64,000 nucleotides of DNA from Trinickia caryophylli (lineage in GTDB: Bacteria; Pseudomonadota; Gammaproteobacteria; Burkholderiales; Burkholderiaceae): contig NZ_CP139971.1 of assembly GCF_034424545.1 (NCBI RefSeq), forward strand, positions 1,612,001 through 1,676,000. The letters run 5' to 3'. Position 1 is the stretch's first letter, and the number at the start of each line of letters is the position of its first letter. Of this stretch, positions 1-8,665 are shown in pieces. The translations under genes were made by a program, and so were the position numbers. The notes beneath the pieces were generated by a model, which worked only from the letters and a program-made list of their open reading frames with translations, did not search any database and was not told where the DNA came from.

Positions 1-122
1 CGGCATTCGATACATCTCGTACCGGCTCTCGTGACTTTAACGGGTCTTATCGTCGCTGGTTCGGGGTACTAAATTGCTCGCCTGGCGCAAATGTGTGCAG
101 CAAGGAAAAGGAGAAGAGGACC

Positions 123-1541
123 ATGAAGCGGGAACGTCACGCAAAGATCGTCGCCACGCTAGGGCCTTCGAGTTCCGATCCGCAGACGATACGGCGGCTC
201 TTCGATGCCGGCGTGGATGTCTTCCGGCTCAATTTCAGCCACGGCAGCCATGACGATCATCTGCAGCGGCTGCGGCACATCCGCGAGATCGAAAAGGAAA
301 CGGGCCGCCCGATCGGCGTGCTGCTCGATCTTCAGGGGCCGAAACTGAGGCTCGGCACGTTCGAGTCAGGCAGTGTCGTGCTGTCGCGCGGCCAGCGCTT
401 TCTGCTCGATACCGATCTCACGCCCGGCGATGCCTCGCGCGCGCCGCTGCCGCATCCGGAGATCTTCGCCGCTATCGAGCCCGGCTCGGAACTGCTGCTC
501 GATGACGGCAAGGTACGGCTGCGAGTCGTCTCGAAGGGGCCCGATCGCGCGGAGACGACGGTGATCGTGGGCGGGCGCGTTTCCGACCGCAAGGGCGTGA
601 ACGTGCCGGGCGTCATGCTGCCGATCTCGGCGATGACCGGCAAAGACCGCGAGGATCTCGCGTTCGGCCTCGAACAGGGCGTCGACTGGGTTGCGCTCTC
701 GTTCGTACAGCGCCCGGAGGACATCGACGAGGCACGTGCCATCATCGGCGATCGCGCGTGGATCATGGCCAAGCTCGAAAAACCGCGCGCGATCGATCAT
801 CTGGATGCGATCGCCGCGCGCTGCGACGGGATCATGGTCGCGCGCGGCGATCTGGGCGTGGAGCTGCCGGCCGAGCAGATTCCGGAGCTGCAGCGGCGCA
901 TCGTGCGCGTCTGTCGCGCAGCGGGCAAGACCGTGGTGGTGGCCACGCAGATGCTCGAATCGATGACGGAATCGCCGGTGCCCACGCGCGCGGAAACGTC
1001 GGATGTGGCCGGTGCGATCTACGAAGGCACGGATGCCGTCATGCTTTCGGCGGAATCCGCCAGCGGGAAATATCCGCTCGAAGCCGTTTCGATGATGAAC
1101 CGGATCATCGCGCGTGTGGAGCTGGATCCGGAGTATCGGGCAGGCATAGACGCCTCGCACACGCCGGCGCAGTCGACAGCCGCCGATGCGATCTGCTGCG
1201 CGCTTCGTACGGTCGTTCAACTGATCGCTCCCGCGGTCACGGTCACCTGCACCTCTTCGGGTTTCACGACGGTGCGGGCGGCGCGCGAGCGGGCGCCGAG
1301 CGCGATCATGGCTCTTACGCCCTCTCTGGCGGTGGCCCGGCGGCTCGCGCTCGTCTGGGGCACGCATCCGATTGCGTTGCGTACCGCGCACGATGTCGAC
1401 GACATGATCGCGCTGGCCTGCGACACGGCCCGCCATGAGGGGTTCGCGAATACCGGCGATTCGATCGTCATTGCAGCCGGCTTGCCGTTCGGCGAGTCGG
1501 GGACCACAAACCTGCTGCACATTGCCAAGGTGGGCACCTGA
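123..1541 (+). CDS. pyk: Pyruvate kinase
   Basis: A 472-residue cytosolic enzyme that converts phosphoenolpyruvate and ADP to pyruvate and ATP at the end of glycolysis. Visible family signatures include the N-terminal KIVATLGPSS, the FRLNFSHG segment, the active-site lysine region IMAKLEKPRA, the metal-binding GDLGVELP, and ATQMLESM followed by PTRAETSDVA and the DAVMLSAESA helix. Length matches the usual 470-480. The frame is open from position 93, but the ATG at 123 is preferred because an AAGGAG-type ribosome site lies just upstream and the family start MKR(E)RHAKIVATLGP fits. The call is firm; which isozyme (PykA or PykF type) cannot be told. Confidence 0.97.
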   Translation: MKRERHAKIVATLGPSSSDPQTIRRLFDAGVDVFRLNFSHGSHDDHLQRLRHIREIEKETGRPIGVLLDLQGPKLRLGTFESGSVVLSRGQRFLLDTDLTPGDASRAPLPHPEIFAAIEPGSELLLDDGKVRLRVVSKGPDRAETTVIVGGRVSDRKGVNVPGVMLPISAMTGKDREDLAFGLEQGVDWVALSFVQRPEDIDEARAIIGDRAWIMAKLEKPRAIDHLDAIAARCDGIMVARGDLGVELPAEQIPELQRRIVRVCRAAGKTVVVATQMLESMTESPVPTRAETSDVAGAIYEGTDAVMLSAESASGKYPLEAVSMMNRIIARVELDPEYRAGIDASHTPAQSTAADAICCALRTVVQLIAPAVTVTCTSSGFTTVRAARERAPSAIMALTPSLAVARRLALVWGTHPIALRTAHDVDDMIALACDTARHEGFANTGDSIVIAAGLPFGESGTTNLLHIAKVGT

Positions 1542-1640
1542 GGTGGCGCAGCGCCGGATAACTAAGCAGGTTTTTCATTTCGCCGAAAATTTTTTTGGCG
1601 GCCATGTCGATTTCGGGTTGGCTCGTTCGTCGTCAGGATA

Positions 1641-1681
1641 GAGCCGCACGAATGCGGGCAACGGGTGTTGCCGTGCGGCTC
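1641..1681 (+). other. Two-part hairpin between pyk and the VOC gene
   Basis: Outer arms GAGCCGCAC (1641-1649) and GTGCGGCTC (1673-1681) enclose a perfect inner stem GGCAAC-GGGT-GTTGCC (1657-1672), with a seven-base bulge on the left side. No T tract follows, so it is either a weak terminator for pyk or a structured 5' leader of the next gene, whose ribosome site starts 20 bases later. Confidence 0.45.
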
Positions 1682-1715
1682 CCTTACCGACAACTTTCAG
1701 ACAGGAGCCATCGCC

Positions 1716-2189
1716 ATGACCACCTCGACCGTCAAGCCGATCCCCGAAGGGATGCACACGCTCACGCCGCAGATCATTTGCGCGGGCGCATCGGACGCCA
1801 TTGCCTTTTACAAGGAGGCGTTCGGCGCAACGGAGCTGATGCGGCTGCCGGCGCCGGACGGCAGAATCATGCATGCGCAGGTGAAGATAGGGGACTCGGT
1901 CGTCATGCTCACCGACGAGATGCCGGAGCACGGGATGATGGGGCCGAAGGCGCTCAAGAACACGCCCGTGAGCCTCTATCTGTATGTGGAGAATGCCGAC
2001 CGCGCGTTCGAACGCGCCGTGGCGGCCGGGGCGAAGGTCATCATGCCGCTCGCCGATATGTTCTGGGGCGACCGCTGGGGGCATCTGGAAGATCCGTTCG
2101 GGCACCGGTGGCATATCGCTTCGCATATCCGTGACGTTCCGCCGGAGGAGATGCAACGCGCGGTCAAGGAGGCGAACTGCCCGGGTTGA
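1716..2189 (+). CDS. VOC family protein (PhnB/glyoxalase-like)
   Basis: A 157-residue member of the vicinal oxygen chelate superfamily, close in layout to the PhnB-like or glyoxalase-like stand-alone proteins. It opens with LTPQIICAGASDAIAFYKEAFGA, the usual first beta-alpha unit, and ends with the paired motif GDRWGHLEDPFGHRWHIASH that closes such folds. The substrate is not predictable; some relatives are annotated as resistance or glyoxalase-like proteins. The ATG at 1716 is chosen because a CAGGAG ribosome site lies eight bases upstream; upstream GTG codons would add residues with no family similarity. Confidence 0.85.
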   Translation: MTTSTVKPIPEGMHTLTPQIICAGASDAIAFYKEAFGATELMRLPAPDGRIMHAQVKIGDSVVMLTDEMPEHGMMGPKALKNTPVSLYLYVENADRAFERAVAAGAKVIMPLADMFWGDRWGHLEDPFGHRWHIASHIRDVPPEEMQRAVKEANCPG

Positions 2190-2193
2190 GGCC

Positions 2194-2238
2194 GTAAAGC
2201 GGGTGGTAAAGCGGGTGGTAAAGCGCGGGCGGTAAAGC
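2194..2238. repeat. Short tandem repeat after the VOC gene
   Basis: Between the VOC stop codon and the convergent ketosynthase gene the unit GTAAAGCGGGTG occurs three to four times in tandem, with small changes in the last copy. It is non-coding here and may be slippage-prone. Confidence 0.8.
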
Positions 2239-2258
2239 ACGCACGGACGGCGGTTGAC

Positions 2259-2278
2259 GCTGCGGGCGCGCCCGCAGC
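2259..2278. terminator. Palindromic hairpin between convergent genes
   Basis: GCTGCGGGCGCGCCCGCAGC is a perfect 20-base palindrome placed between the stop codons of the plus-strand VOC gene and the minus-strand ketoacyl synthase III gene. The position suits a bidirectional terminator, although no T tract follows on either side. Confidence 0.5.
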
Positions 2279-2330
2279 TTACCGGTTGGGAGCCCGCGAC
2301 ATCGGGCAGCCTATGGCGGTGGACGAGCCG

Positions 2331-3353
2331 CTACCATCGAATCAACGCGGATCCCCATGTGAAACCTGCTCCCATTGCGGGAGTCAGGACGAGATCGTCT
2401 TCCTTTATGCGGCCGTCCGCGACGGCTTCCGCCAGCGCGAGCGGGATGGACGCGGCGGACGTATTTCCGTGATGGTCGAGCGTCAACACGATTTTCTCCA
2501 TCGGCAATTGCAGCTTTTCCCCCAACGTCTGAACGATGCGCCGATTCGCCTGGTGCGGCACGACCCAGTCGAGATCGTCCTTCGTCAAGCCGTTGACCGT
2601 CAGCGCTTCCTGGGACGCCTCTGCGAGATTGACGACAGCATGCACAAAGACGTCGCGTCCTTCAAGATGCATTGTTCCGGCGGTTTGAGTGGAAGACGCT
2701 CCGCCGTTCGTGCGAATCTTGTCCTCGTGCCGCCCGTCGGAGTGCAGATGAGTGGACAGGATGCCTTTGAAGCGGGCGCCTGTCCGGCGCTCGGCGCGTA
2801 ATACGACGGCGCCGGCACCATCCCCAAAGAGTACGCAGCTGTTGCGGTCTTTCCAGTCGATGATCCGTGACATGGTCTCCGCGCCGATCACAATGGCCGT
2901 ACGCGCCTGACCCAGCCGTATCATGTTGTCGGCAACCGACAGCGCGAAAACAAAGCCGGAACAGACGGCCTGCACGTCGAAAGCGATCCCGCCCGTCATG
3001 CCGAGGGCGGCCTGCACGCGGCAGGCGGTCGCGGGCACAGTGCGGTCCGGCGTACAGGTAGCCACGACGACGAGGTCGACGTCCTCCCCCCGGATGCCGG
3101 CGTTTCCCAGTGCGGATACAGCCGCCGCAATGGCGAGATCCGACGTGTTCTCTCCATCCGCCGCCACCCGTCGTTCCTTGATGCCGGTGCGTTGGACAAT
3201 CCACTCGTCGGACGTATCGACCATCATGGCCAAGTCGTGATTCGTCACCCGACGCTCGGGAAGCGCCGAGCCGCAACCGACCACCCGGGAGCCCCAGATC
3301 GTCGCTGCGTTGGCGGGCGGCGCTGTACCGACAGAGCCATTTATTTCGCTCAT
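2331..3353 (-). CDS. 3-oxoacyl-ACP synthase III (KAS III / FabH-like)
   Basis: A 340-residue thiolase-fold enzyme expected to condense an acyl-CoA starter with malonyl-ACP. The Cys-His-Asn triad is complete: Cys near residue 130 in [13 protein letters not shown], His near 266 in [11 protein letters not shown], and Asn near 295 in [14 protein letters not shown]. It also carries the family start [22 protein letters not shown]. It is the last gene of a minus-strand set (truncated crotonyl-CoA reductase, type I PKS, ACP, this gene) with a 54-base gap to the ACP. A housekeeping fabH normally sits in the plsX-fabH-fabD-fabG-acpP cluster, so this copy is more likely a pathway-specific starter or transfer enzyme. 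Its acyl substrate is unknown. Confidence 0.92.
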   Translation of the reverse strand: MSEINGSVGTAPPANAATIWGSRVVGCGSALPERRVTNHDLAMMVDTSDEWIVQRTGIKERRVAADGENTSDLAIAAAVSALGNAGIRGEDVDLVVVATCTPDRTVPATACRVQAALGMTGGIAFDVQAVCSGFVFALSVADNMIRLGQARTAIVIGAETMSRIIDWKDRNSCVLFGDGAGAVVLRAERRTGARFKGILSTHLHSDGRHEDKIRTNGGASSTQTAGTMHLEGRDVFVHAVVNLAEASQEALTVNGLTKDDLDWVVPHQANRRIVQTLGEKLQLPMEKIVLTLDHHGNTSAASIPLALAEAVADGRIKEDDLVLTPAMGAGFTWGSALIRW

Positions 3354-3407
3354 TTCTCGTACTCCAGTGAGTGGCGTTGAGACTGCTGCCGTGCCGTATC
3401 GTTGCGG

Positions 3408-3752
3408 CTACCAAGTCCCCACGTCCCCGGTGGGGCCGCTCGACTTTTCCGCATTACCCGATTGCCCGGCATTCTGGAGGTCGATCTGCGAGACAAGATA
3501 TTCGGCGAGCGACGCGAAAGTGGGGTAGTCGAACAACGTGGTATCGCTGATCTTTATCTTGAGCCGCTCCTCGAGGAAGAACGCCAGCTCGACGGAGTGC
3601 ATCGAATCGAAGCCGGCGTCGTCGAACGTCTCGTCGAGGTCGGAAGGCACCTTCAGATTGTTTGCTTCGGTCCACTCCTGGACCCATGCGAGGATCTTTT
3701 CCGTAGTCATCTTGGTGCCATTCATGGCAGGGGTTTGAAGTTGGTCGCTCAT
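3408..3752 (-). CDS. Stand-alone acyl carrier protein
   Basis: A 114-residue carrier protein. The phosphopantetheine attachment serine sits in GFDSMHSVELAFFLEERL, the expected DSM/DSL context, followed by the typical FDYPTFASLAEYL helix. The frame is open further upstream to 3803, but the ATG at 3752 has a CCGGAG ribosome site eight bases before it, so the shorter form is preferred. About 20 residues after the ACP fold are Gly/Ser-rich. Lying between the PKS and KAS III genes, it probably carries the starter or intermediate shared by the two enzymes. Confidence 0.88.
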   Translation of the reverse strand: MSDQLQTPAMNGTKMTTEKILAWVQEWTEANNLKVPSDLDETFDDAGFDSMHSVELAFFLEERLKIKISDTTLFDYPTFASLAEYLVSQIDLQNAGQSGNAEKSSGPTGDVGTW

Positions 3753-3812
3753 CGCAGTTGCTCCGGAAAATGGGTGAGGGGGAAACGAGTTGGTCGTCGT
3801 CAAACAGTCTGG

Positions 3813-6800
3813 CTATGCTTCCGTTCCACTATCGAAGAACTTCGCCAGCCCGCGAGCAGAAGGAAGGCGAACGATGGAATCGTGATCGTCGTCGAAGGCA
3901 TTCAGCGTGATCTCGCCGTTGGTCATCTGGCGCAGGCGCGTCATAATCTGTTCGCCGGAGGTATCCGCCTTGCCGCGCACGGCGAGTGCATACTGCATGC
4001 TCGTACGCACGAGCCGGGGCTGATGCAGGGACAAGGCTGCCGCGCTCGACGCGTGACGGCGGGCGATGTGTGCGAAGAGCGTCGGGTTTGCGCGACGACG
4101 GACATCGGACAGTGCGAAGTCACTGTCCAGCATCGCGTCGAAGCGCTCGTCAGCGAGCAGTTTCTCGACAAGACCCGGCCCCTCGTCGCAATCGAGCGCG
4201 CTGACAATCGTTCTCAGCCGACTGGCGAATTCCCCGTCGTAGAGCGGGCTGTCGACGATCAGAAGCGGCGGCGAGTCGACGCCCTCCGATTCCCACTGCG
4301 CCGCCATTTCGTGTGCGACCAGACCACCAAACGACCAGCCGCCCAAGAGATCCGGGATCCGGCCAGCCACGCCGAGAAATGCGGAACGATATAGCGACGC
4401 CAACTGCTTGACCGATAGATACTTGATCGCGTGGTCCTGGTCCGAATAGGGGTGCCGAACCGCGATGATGGACGGATCGCCAGGCCATACGGAAGCGAGA
4501 TCCCGATAGCAGAAGACGTCTCCGCCGACGGGATGGACGAGCGCGATGACCGGTCCGCTCCCTTCCCGCAGCGATACCACCAGGGCACGTGCATCGATTT
4601 CGCCGAAGCTGGTGTCCGATGGTTTGCTTGCCCGATCCGCTTTCGACGACGCGAAGTAGCGCGCCAGCGTTACCACCGATGCGCCTCTCGCGAGCAGGGA
4701 CACCGGCGGCATTTTTCCAAAGGCTTGATGCAGGCGCACGCGTAGTTCTGTTAGCGCAAGCGAGTCCACACCCTGACCGGCAAGCGGCAGCTCGTCCACG
4801 AGGTTGACGGTGTCCGGTGCAACCGACGCGGCGATGGAACGGACGGTGGCAAGAAGCTGTCCTTCGTTCCCGCTCGTGGAAGGATTCTCTGCGCTATGGC
4901 CTGCGTGCGCGAATGCCGAGGGGCTGCCAATCCGCGTCGGGATTGCGCCGGTTTCATATAGGGGCTTCTCTCCGTCGCGGGCGGCCATGACAACTGGCGT
5001 GCGTTCGGGAAACGGCAGTTCGAATCTCTCGCCATCGAACCGGTAAGCAGGCAGCTCCACGGGCGTGGGCGCGTTCCCGTACATCGTTGCCCACGCAATC
5101 GGGTGTCCCACGCTGTAAAGACGTGCGCAGGCATGGGCAAAGCCGGTCATTTCGGGTTCGTCGTCGCCCTCCGGCCCATCAGCCAGCGACGAGATAGCGC
5201 ATTGCCCGTCTCCTCCGGCGGCCGCGCGCGCCAATTTCGACAGTGCTGCGCCGGGTCCGACCTCGATGAAGGTGGTCCGGTCGTCGAGTGCGGCGTGCAA
5301 CGCCTCGTGAAATCGCACGGGCTGCTCGACCAGGTCCAGCCAATGGTCGATTGCCGTAATGCTGCCCGTCGCGAGTTTTCCAGTCAGGGTGGAGGCGATC
5401 GGTATGGCCGGCGGCGCGAACGTAAGCGGTGCCAGTGCCTGCCGGAAGGCTTCACGCATCGATCGGAGCATGGGAGAGTGGCCGGGCGTATCGTACGTCT
5501 TCAGCAAGGAAACGCGCTTGCCCAACGCCACCATGGCGTCCTGGACCTTTGCTATGGCTTCTTCGGTGCCGCTTACGACCGTCTGATCGGGGCCGTTCAT
5601 GCCGGCAATGAAGAGCTCGCTACCAAACTCGAACTGCCGGGACAGCTCCTCGATGCTGGCGGCTACCGCGAGCATCGCCCCTCGGGGCGTCTCGGTATCG
5701 AACAGCCGCCCACGCGCCTCGACAGCCTTCAGCCCATCCGCGAGTGTCATGACACCGCCGATAACAGCGGCTACATGCTCGCCGAGCGAATGCCCGAGCA
5801 GAAGGTCGGGATGTTTGCCGAGTGTCATCCACGTGCGGGCCAGCGAAAAGCAGACGATGAAATGGGCCAATTGGCCCGGATGGTGGCGAACCGCCTCGGG
5901 ACTGCGACCCAGGATCGCGTTCAGCACGGCCTTTGCCGTGTCGTCGTCGAGTTCTCGAAGACACGCGTCCGCGAATTTCCGGAAGATCCCGTTGCCGTTA
6001 TAGAGCCCTGCGCCGCCCCCTGGCTGCCAGGCACCTTGACCCGGAAACAGGAATGCAAGGCGTGGCTTTTTCGGTGGATCGCCTGCATGCCATTTGCCGG
6101 ACGGATTGGCGTCGAGGAAATCGTCGATTGCTTCCAGGAAGTCCTCTTTCTTTGCGCCGACGAATGCCACCCGATATCCGAAATGGTCCCGTCGGGCGCT
6201 CGCCGTGTAACAGATGTCGCGCAGCGACGCGTGCGAATCCGTCAACATGTCCCGATAGGCGGAGGCAAGCCGTGCCCTTGCCTGGGCCGAGCGGCCTGAA
6301 ACCGTCAGGACGCGCTCCCTCTCGGCTCCCGCGACAACCTGGGATGGGTTCGAGTGGGAGGAGAGAATCAGATGGACATTGGTCCCTGTAATACCGAAGC
6401 CGCTGACGCCGACCATCGCGTTGTCGCCCTCGAGCGGGCGACCGTGCCGAGGGATGTCGAGTTGCGCACCGTCCCACTGGAATCGCGGGTTTGGCGTCGC
6501 GAAGTTCACCTGGGCCGGTATGTAACGATGGCGCAGAATAAGAATCGCCTTGATGATGCCCGCCATGCCGGCTGCGGCTTCAAGGTGACCCACCTGTGCC
6601 TTGACCGAGCCCACCAGGATAGGCTTTTCCCTGGCGATCGAACGGGTGTATACGTTGCGCAGCGCCGTCAGCTCGATTGGATCGCCTAACGACGTGCCGG
6701 TGCCGTGTGCCTCGACGTACGCCACCTCTTCGGGGCGCGTACCGGCGCGCGCCATCGCGTGCCGGATAACGGCTTCCTGTGCGGCTCCGTTTGGGGCGGT

Positions 6801-7655
6801 CAGGCCATTGCTCGCACCATCGCTGTTGATGGCCGAGCCTGCCAGCAGAGCGTCGATCCGATCGCCATGCTCGAGTGCGTCCTCGAACCGCTTCATGACG
6901 ATGACACCGCCTCCTTCGCCCCGGATGTAGCCGTCGGCGGCCGCGTCGAAGGGCCGACAGTTGCCGGAGGGCGACATCGCCTGAAGCCGGGCGATGCCGA
7001 TCGTCTCCTCAGGGCCCAGGATCAGGTTGATGCCGCCCGCGATAGCCAAGTCGCAATCGCCGGTCCGCAGGCTCTGTGCGGCAAGGTGAATGGCGACGAG
7101 CGATGAAGAGCACGTGGTGTCGACGAATACGGCCGGCCCGCTCAAGCCAAGTACGTGCGCGACGCGCCCCGGCGTCATCGCACGAAGGTTGCCGAGCTTG
7201 GAATACGTGGTGATAGCCGAAGCGTTGCCGGACCAGAACGTTCGGCGGCCGTAGTCCGCTTCGCCCGCCGTCATGAAAACGCCGACTCGTTTGCCCCGCA
7301 ACTGGCTGGGCGCGACGCCGGCATTTTCCAGCGCCTCCCATGTCAATTCGAGCATCCACCGCTGCTGGGGGTCCATCTCGGCGGCCTCCGCAGCCGAGAT
7401 GCGGAAGAACCGGTGGTCGAAGCGGAATGGATCGGCAACGTAGCCAGCCACTCTGGAATAGGTGGTGCCCGGTTCGTTCGGGTCGGATGAATAGTACGCG
7501 TCGATATCGAACCGCTCGGGCGGGGTCTCTTGAATTGCCGACAAGCCCGAGTTCAGGAACGCCCAGTATGTGGAGGTGGAAGATCCTCCTCCAGGAAACC
7601 GGAGAGACATCCCGATGATGGCCATTCGCCCAGCGTTTGCTTTTGACGTGTCCAT
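3813..7655 (-). CDS. Type I polyketide synthase module, KS-AT-ACP-TE
   Basis: A 1280-residue single-module PKS. Ketosynthase (about 10-440): catalytic Cys near 180 in VDTTCSSSLVAIH, His in EAHGTGTSLGDPIE and in VGHLEAAAG. Acyltransferase (about 540-830): FPGQGAW, catalytic Ser in GHSLGEH near 622, and a specificity motif TPGH near 725 where malonyl ATs have HAFH and methylmalonyl ATs YASH. ACP: GVDSLALTELR with Ser near 963. Type I thioesterase: GWSFGG near 1105, Asp in LIVDSP and His in DDDHDSIV. No KR, DH, ER or methyltransferase is seen. The ATG at 7655 has a GAGGAA ribosome site. It should add one unreduced extension and release the chain; the product is unknown. Confidence 0.93.
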   Translation of the reverse strand: MDTSKANAGRMAIIGMSLRFPGGGSSTSTYWAFLNSGLSAIQETPPERFDIDAYYSSDPNEPGTTYSRVAGYVADPFRFDHRFFRISAAEAAEMDPQQRWMLELTWEALENAGVAPSQLRGKRVGVFMTAGEADYGRRTFWSGNASAITTYSKLGNLRAMTPGRVAHVLGLSGPAVFVDTTCSSSLVAIHLAAQSLRTGDCDLAIAGGINLILGPEETIGIARLQAMSPSGNCRPFDAAADGYIRGEGGGVIVMKRFEDALEHGDRIDALLAGSAINSDGASNGLTAPNGAAQEAVIRHAMARAGTRPEEVAYVEAHGTGTSLGDPIELTALRNVYTRSIAREKPILVGSVKAQVGHLEAAAGMAGIIKAILILRHRYIPAQVNFATPNPRFQWDGAQLDIPRHGRPLEGDNAMVGVSGFGITGTNVHLILSSHSNPSQVVAGAERERVLTVSGRSAQARARLASAYRDMLTDSHASLRDICYTASARRDHFGYRVAFVGAKKEDFLEAIDDFLDANPSGKWHAGDPPKKPRLAFLFPGQGAWQPGGGAGLYNGNGIFRKFADACLRELDDDTAKAVLNAILGRSPEAVRHHPGQLAHFIVCFSLARTWMTLGKHPDLLLGHSLGEHVAAVIGGVMTLADGLKAVEARGRLFDTETPRGAMLAVAASIEELSRQFEFGSELFIAGMNGPDQTVVSGTEEAIAKVQDAMVALGKRVSLLKTYDTPGHSPMLRSMREAFRQALAPLTFAPPAIPIASTLTGKLATGSITAIDHWLDLVEQPVRFHEALHAALDDRTTFIEVGPGAALSKLARAAAGGDGQCAISSLADGPEGDDEPEMTGFAHACARLYSVGHPIAWATMYGNAPTPVELPAYRFDGERFELPFPERTPVVMAARDGEKPLYETGAIPTRIGSPSAFAHAGHSAENPSTSGNEGQLLATVRSIAASVAPDTVNLVDELPLAGQGVDSLALTELRVRLHQAFGKMPPVSLLARGASVVTLARYFASSKADRASKPSDTSFGEIDARALVVSLREGSGPVIALVHPVGGDVFCYRDLASVWPGDPSIIAVRHPYSDQDHAIKYLSVKQLASLYRSAFLGVAGRIPDLLGGWSFGGLVAHEMAAQWESEGVDSPPLLIVDSPLYDGEFASRLRTIVSALDCDEGPGLVEKLLADERFDAMLDSDFALSDVRRRANPTLFAHIARRHASSAAALSLHQPRLVRTSMQYALAVRGKADTSGEQIMTRLRQMTNGEITLNAFDDDHDSIVRLPSARGLAKFFDSGTEA

Positions 7656-7690
7656 AGTGTTCCTCGTGCCAGGAGCCGGTATTTCGAAGA

Positions 7691-8665
7691 TCAAGGGCGG
7701 CTCGCCGCAGCCACGTCGTCAAGGTTGCTTGCCTGCACGAGTACAGCCATGTTTCCGGGCAGGTGCTGGTTCGTTCGGATCCTTGCGTGGGCATCGGGCA
7801 ACCGGTTCCACGGAAAGACTTCGGAGAGGCAAGGATCGATGCGGCCACTCATCACGAGCCGGTTGGCTTGGGCCGCCTCCTTCAGGGTGGCGAAATGGCT
7901 GCCCTGGATTCGTTTCTGGCGCATCCAGATGTATCGAGCGTCGCAGGCAAGTTCGTATCCGCTGGTCGCTGCGCAAAAGACGACCATGCCGCCGCGTTTG
8001 ACGACATAGCACGACGCTGCGAACGTGTCCCGGCCCGGATGCTCGAACACCATGTCCACGTCGCGCTTTTCGCCCAGCGCGTTCCAAATGGCCTTGCCGA
8101 ATTTCTTTACGTTCTCGATATATGAAGCGTATTGCGCTCCGGAATCGAGGGCGGGCGGGGCGCCCCAGCATGAAAACCGAGAGCGGTTGATGACGCCCAC
8201 GGCACCGAGACTTTTGACGAACGCCGCCTTGGAATCGTCCGAGACCACGGCGACGGGGCGGGCACCCGCCAGGGCGGCCAGTTGGATGGCCATCGTTCCC
8301 AGCCCGCCGGCCGCGCCCCATACGAGGACGGACTGTCCCGGTGCGAGCGCATGTGGCTCTCGAACGCGCAGCGGCGCTTTCTTGTCCGGCTTGTCGAATA
8401 CGCGGTGAGCGACGATGCGTTTCTCGTCGCCCTGCTGATCGTGCCGCTGCTCGATTTCGGACAACAGCGTCCTATTCCCGATGTCGACCTGCGTGCCGTC
8501 TGCGGGTTCGATGCCAGACGTTGGACGGACGCCGTCAACGAACTTGTGCGCCTGGGTGCGCTTCAGCGGTCGCGGGCGCGTCTGCCGGCCAGGCGCGTTT
8601 CCGCTTTCCGGCTCGGCAGCCAGTTTCGGCCGCGTTTTGTTCACGAGGCCCGCGAGGGACGGCAT
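7691..8665 (-). pseudogene. Crotonyl-CoA carboxylase/reductase, N-terminally truncated
   Basis: Residues from about 100 to the end match the nucleotide-binding and C-terminal part of crotonyl-CoA carboxylase/reductases: GQSVLVWGAAGGLGTMAIQL, VAVVSDDSKAAFVKSLGA, FEHPGRDTFAASCYVVKRGG, CAATSGYELACDARYIWM and GSHFATLKEAAQANRLV. Full enzymes have about 430-450 residues and begin with a GroES-like substrate domain; here the first 100 codons show no such similarity and about 200 residues are missing. The CCR-like part has no plausible start of its own, and the only ATG shares its bases with the divergent TPR gene's ATG. It ends 36 bases before the PKS, so an intact ancestor probably supplied that AT with an alkylmalonyl-CoA. 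Most likely a decayed gene. Confidence 0.75.

Noticed and set aside
366-1520. Long open frame antisense to pyruvate kinase
   Set aside because: Arg/His-rich translation with no family features; a by-product of high GC codon use in pyk.
2194-2238. Tandem repeat as a CRISPR array
   Set aside because: Units are 12 bases with no spacers and no cas genes nearby.
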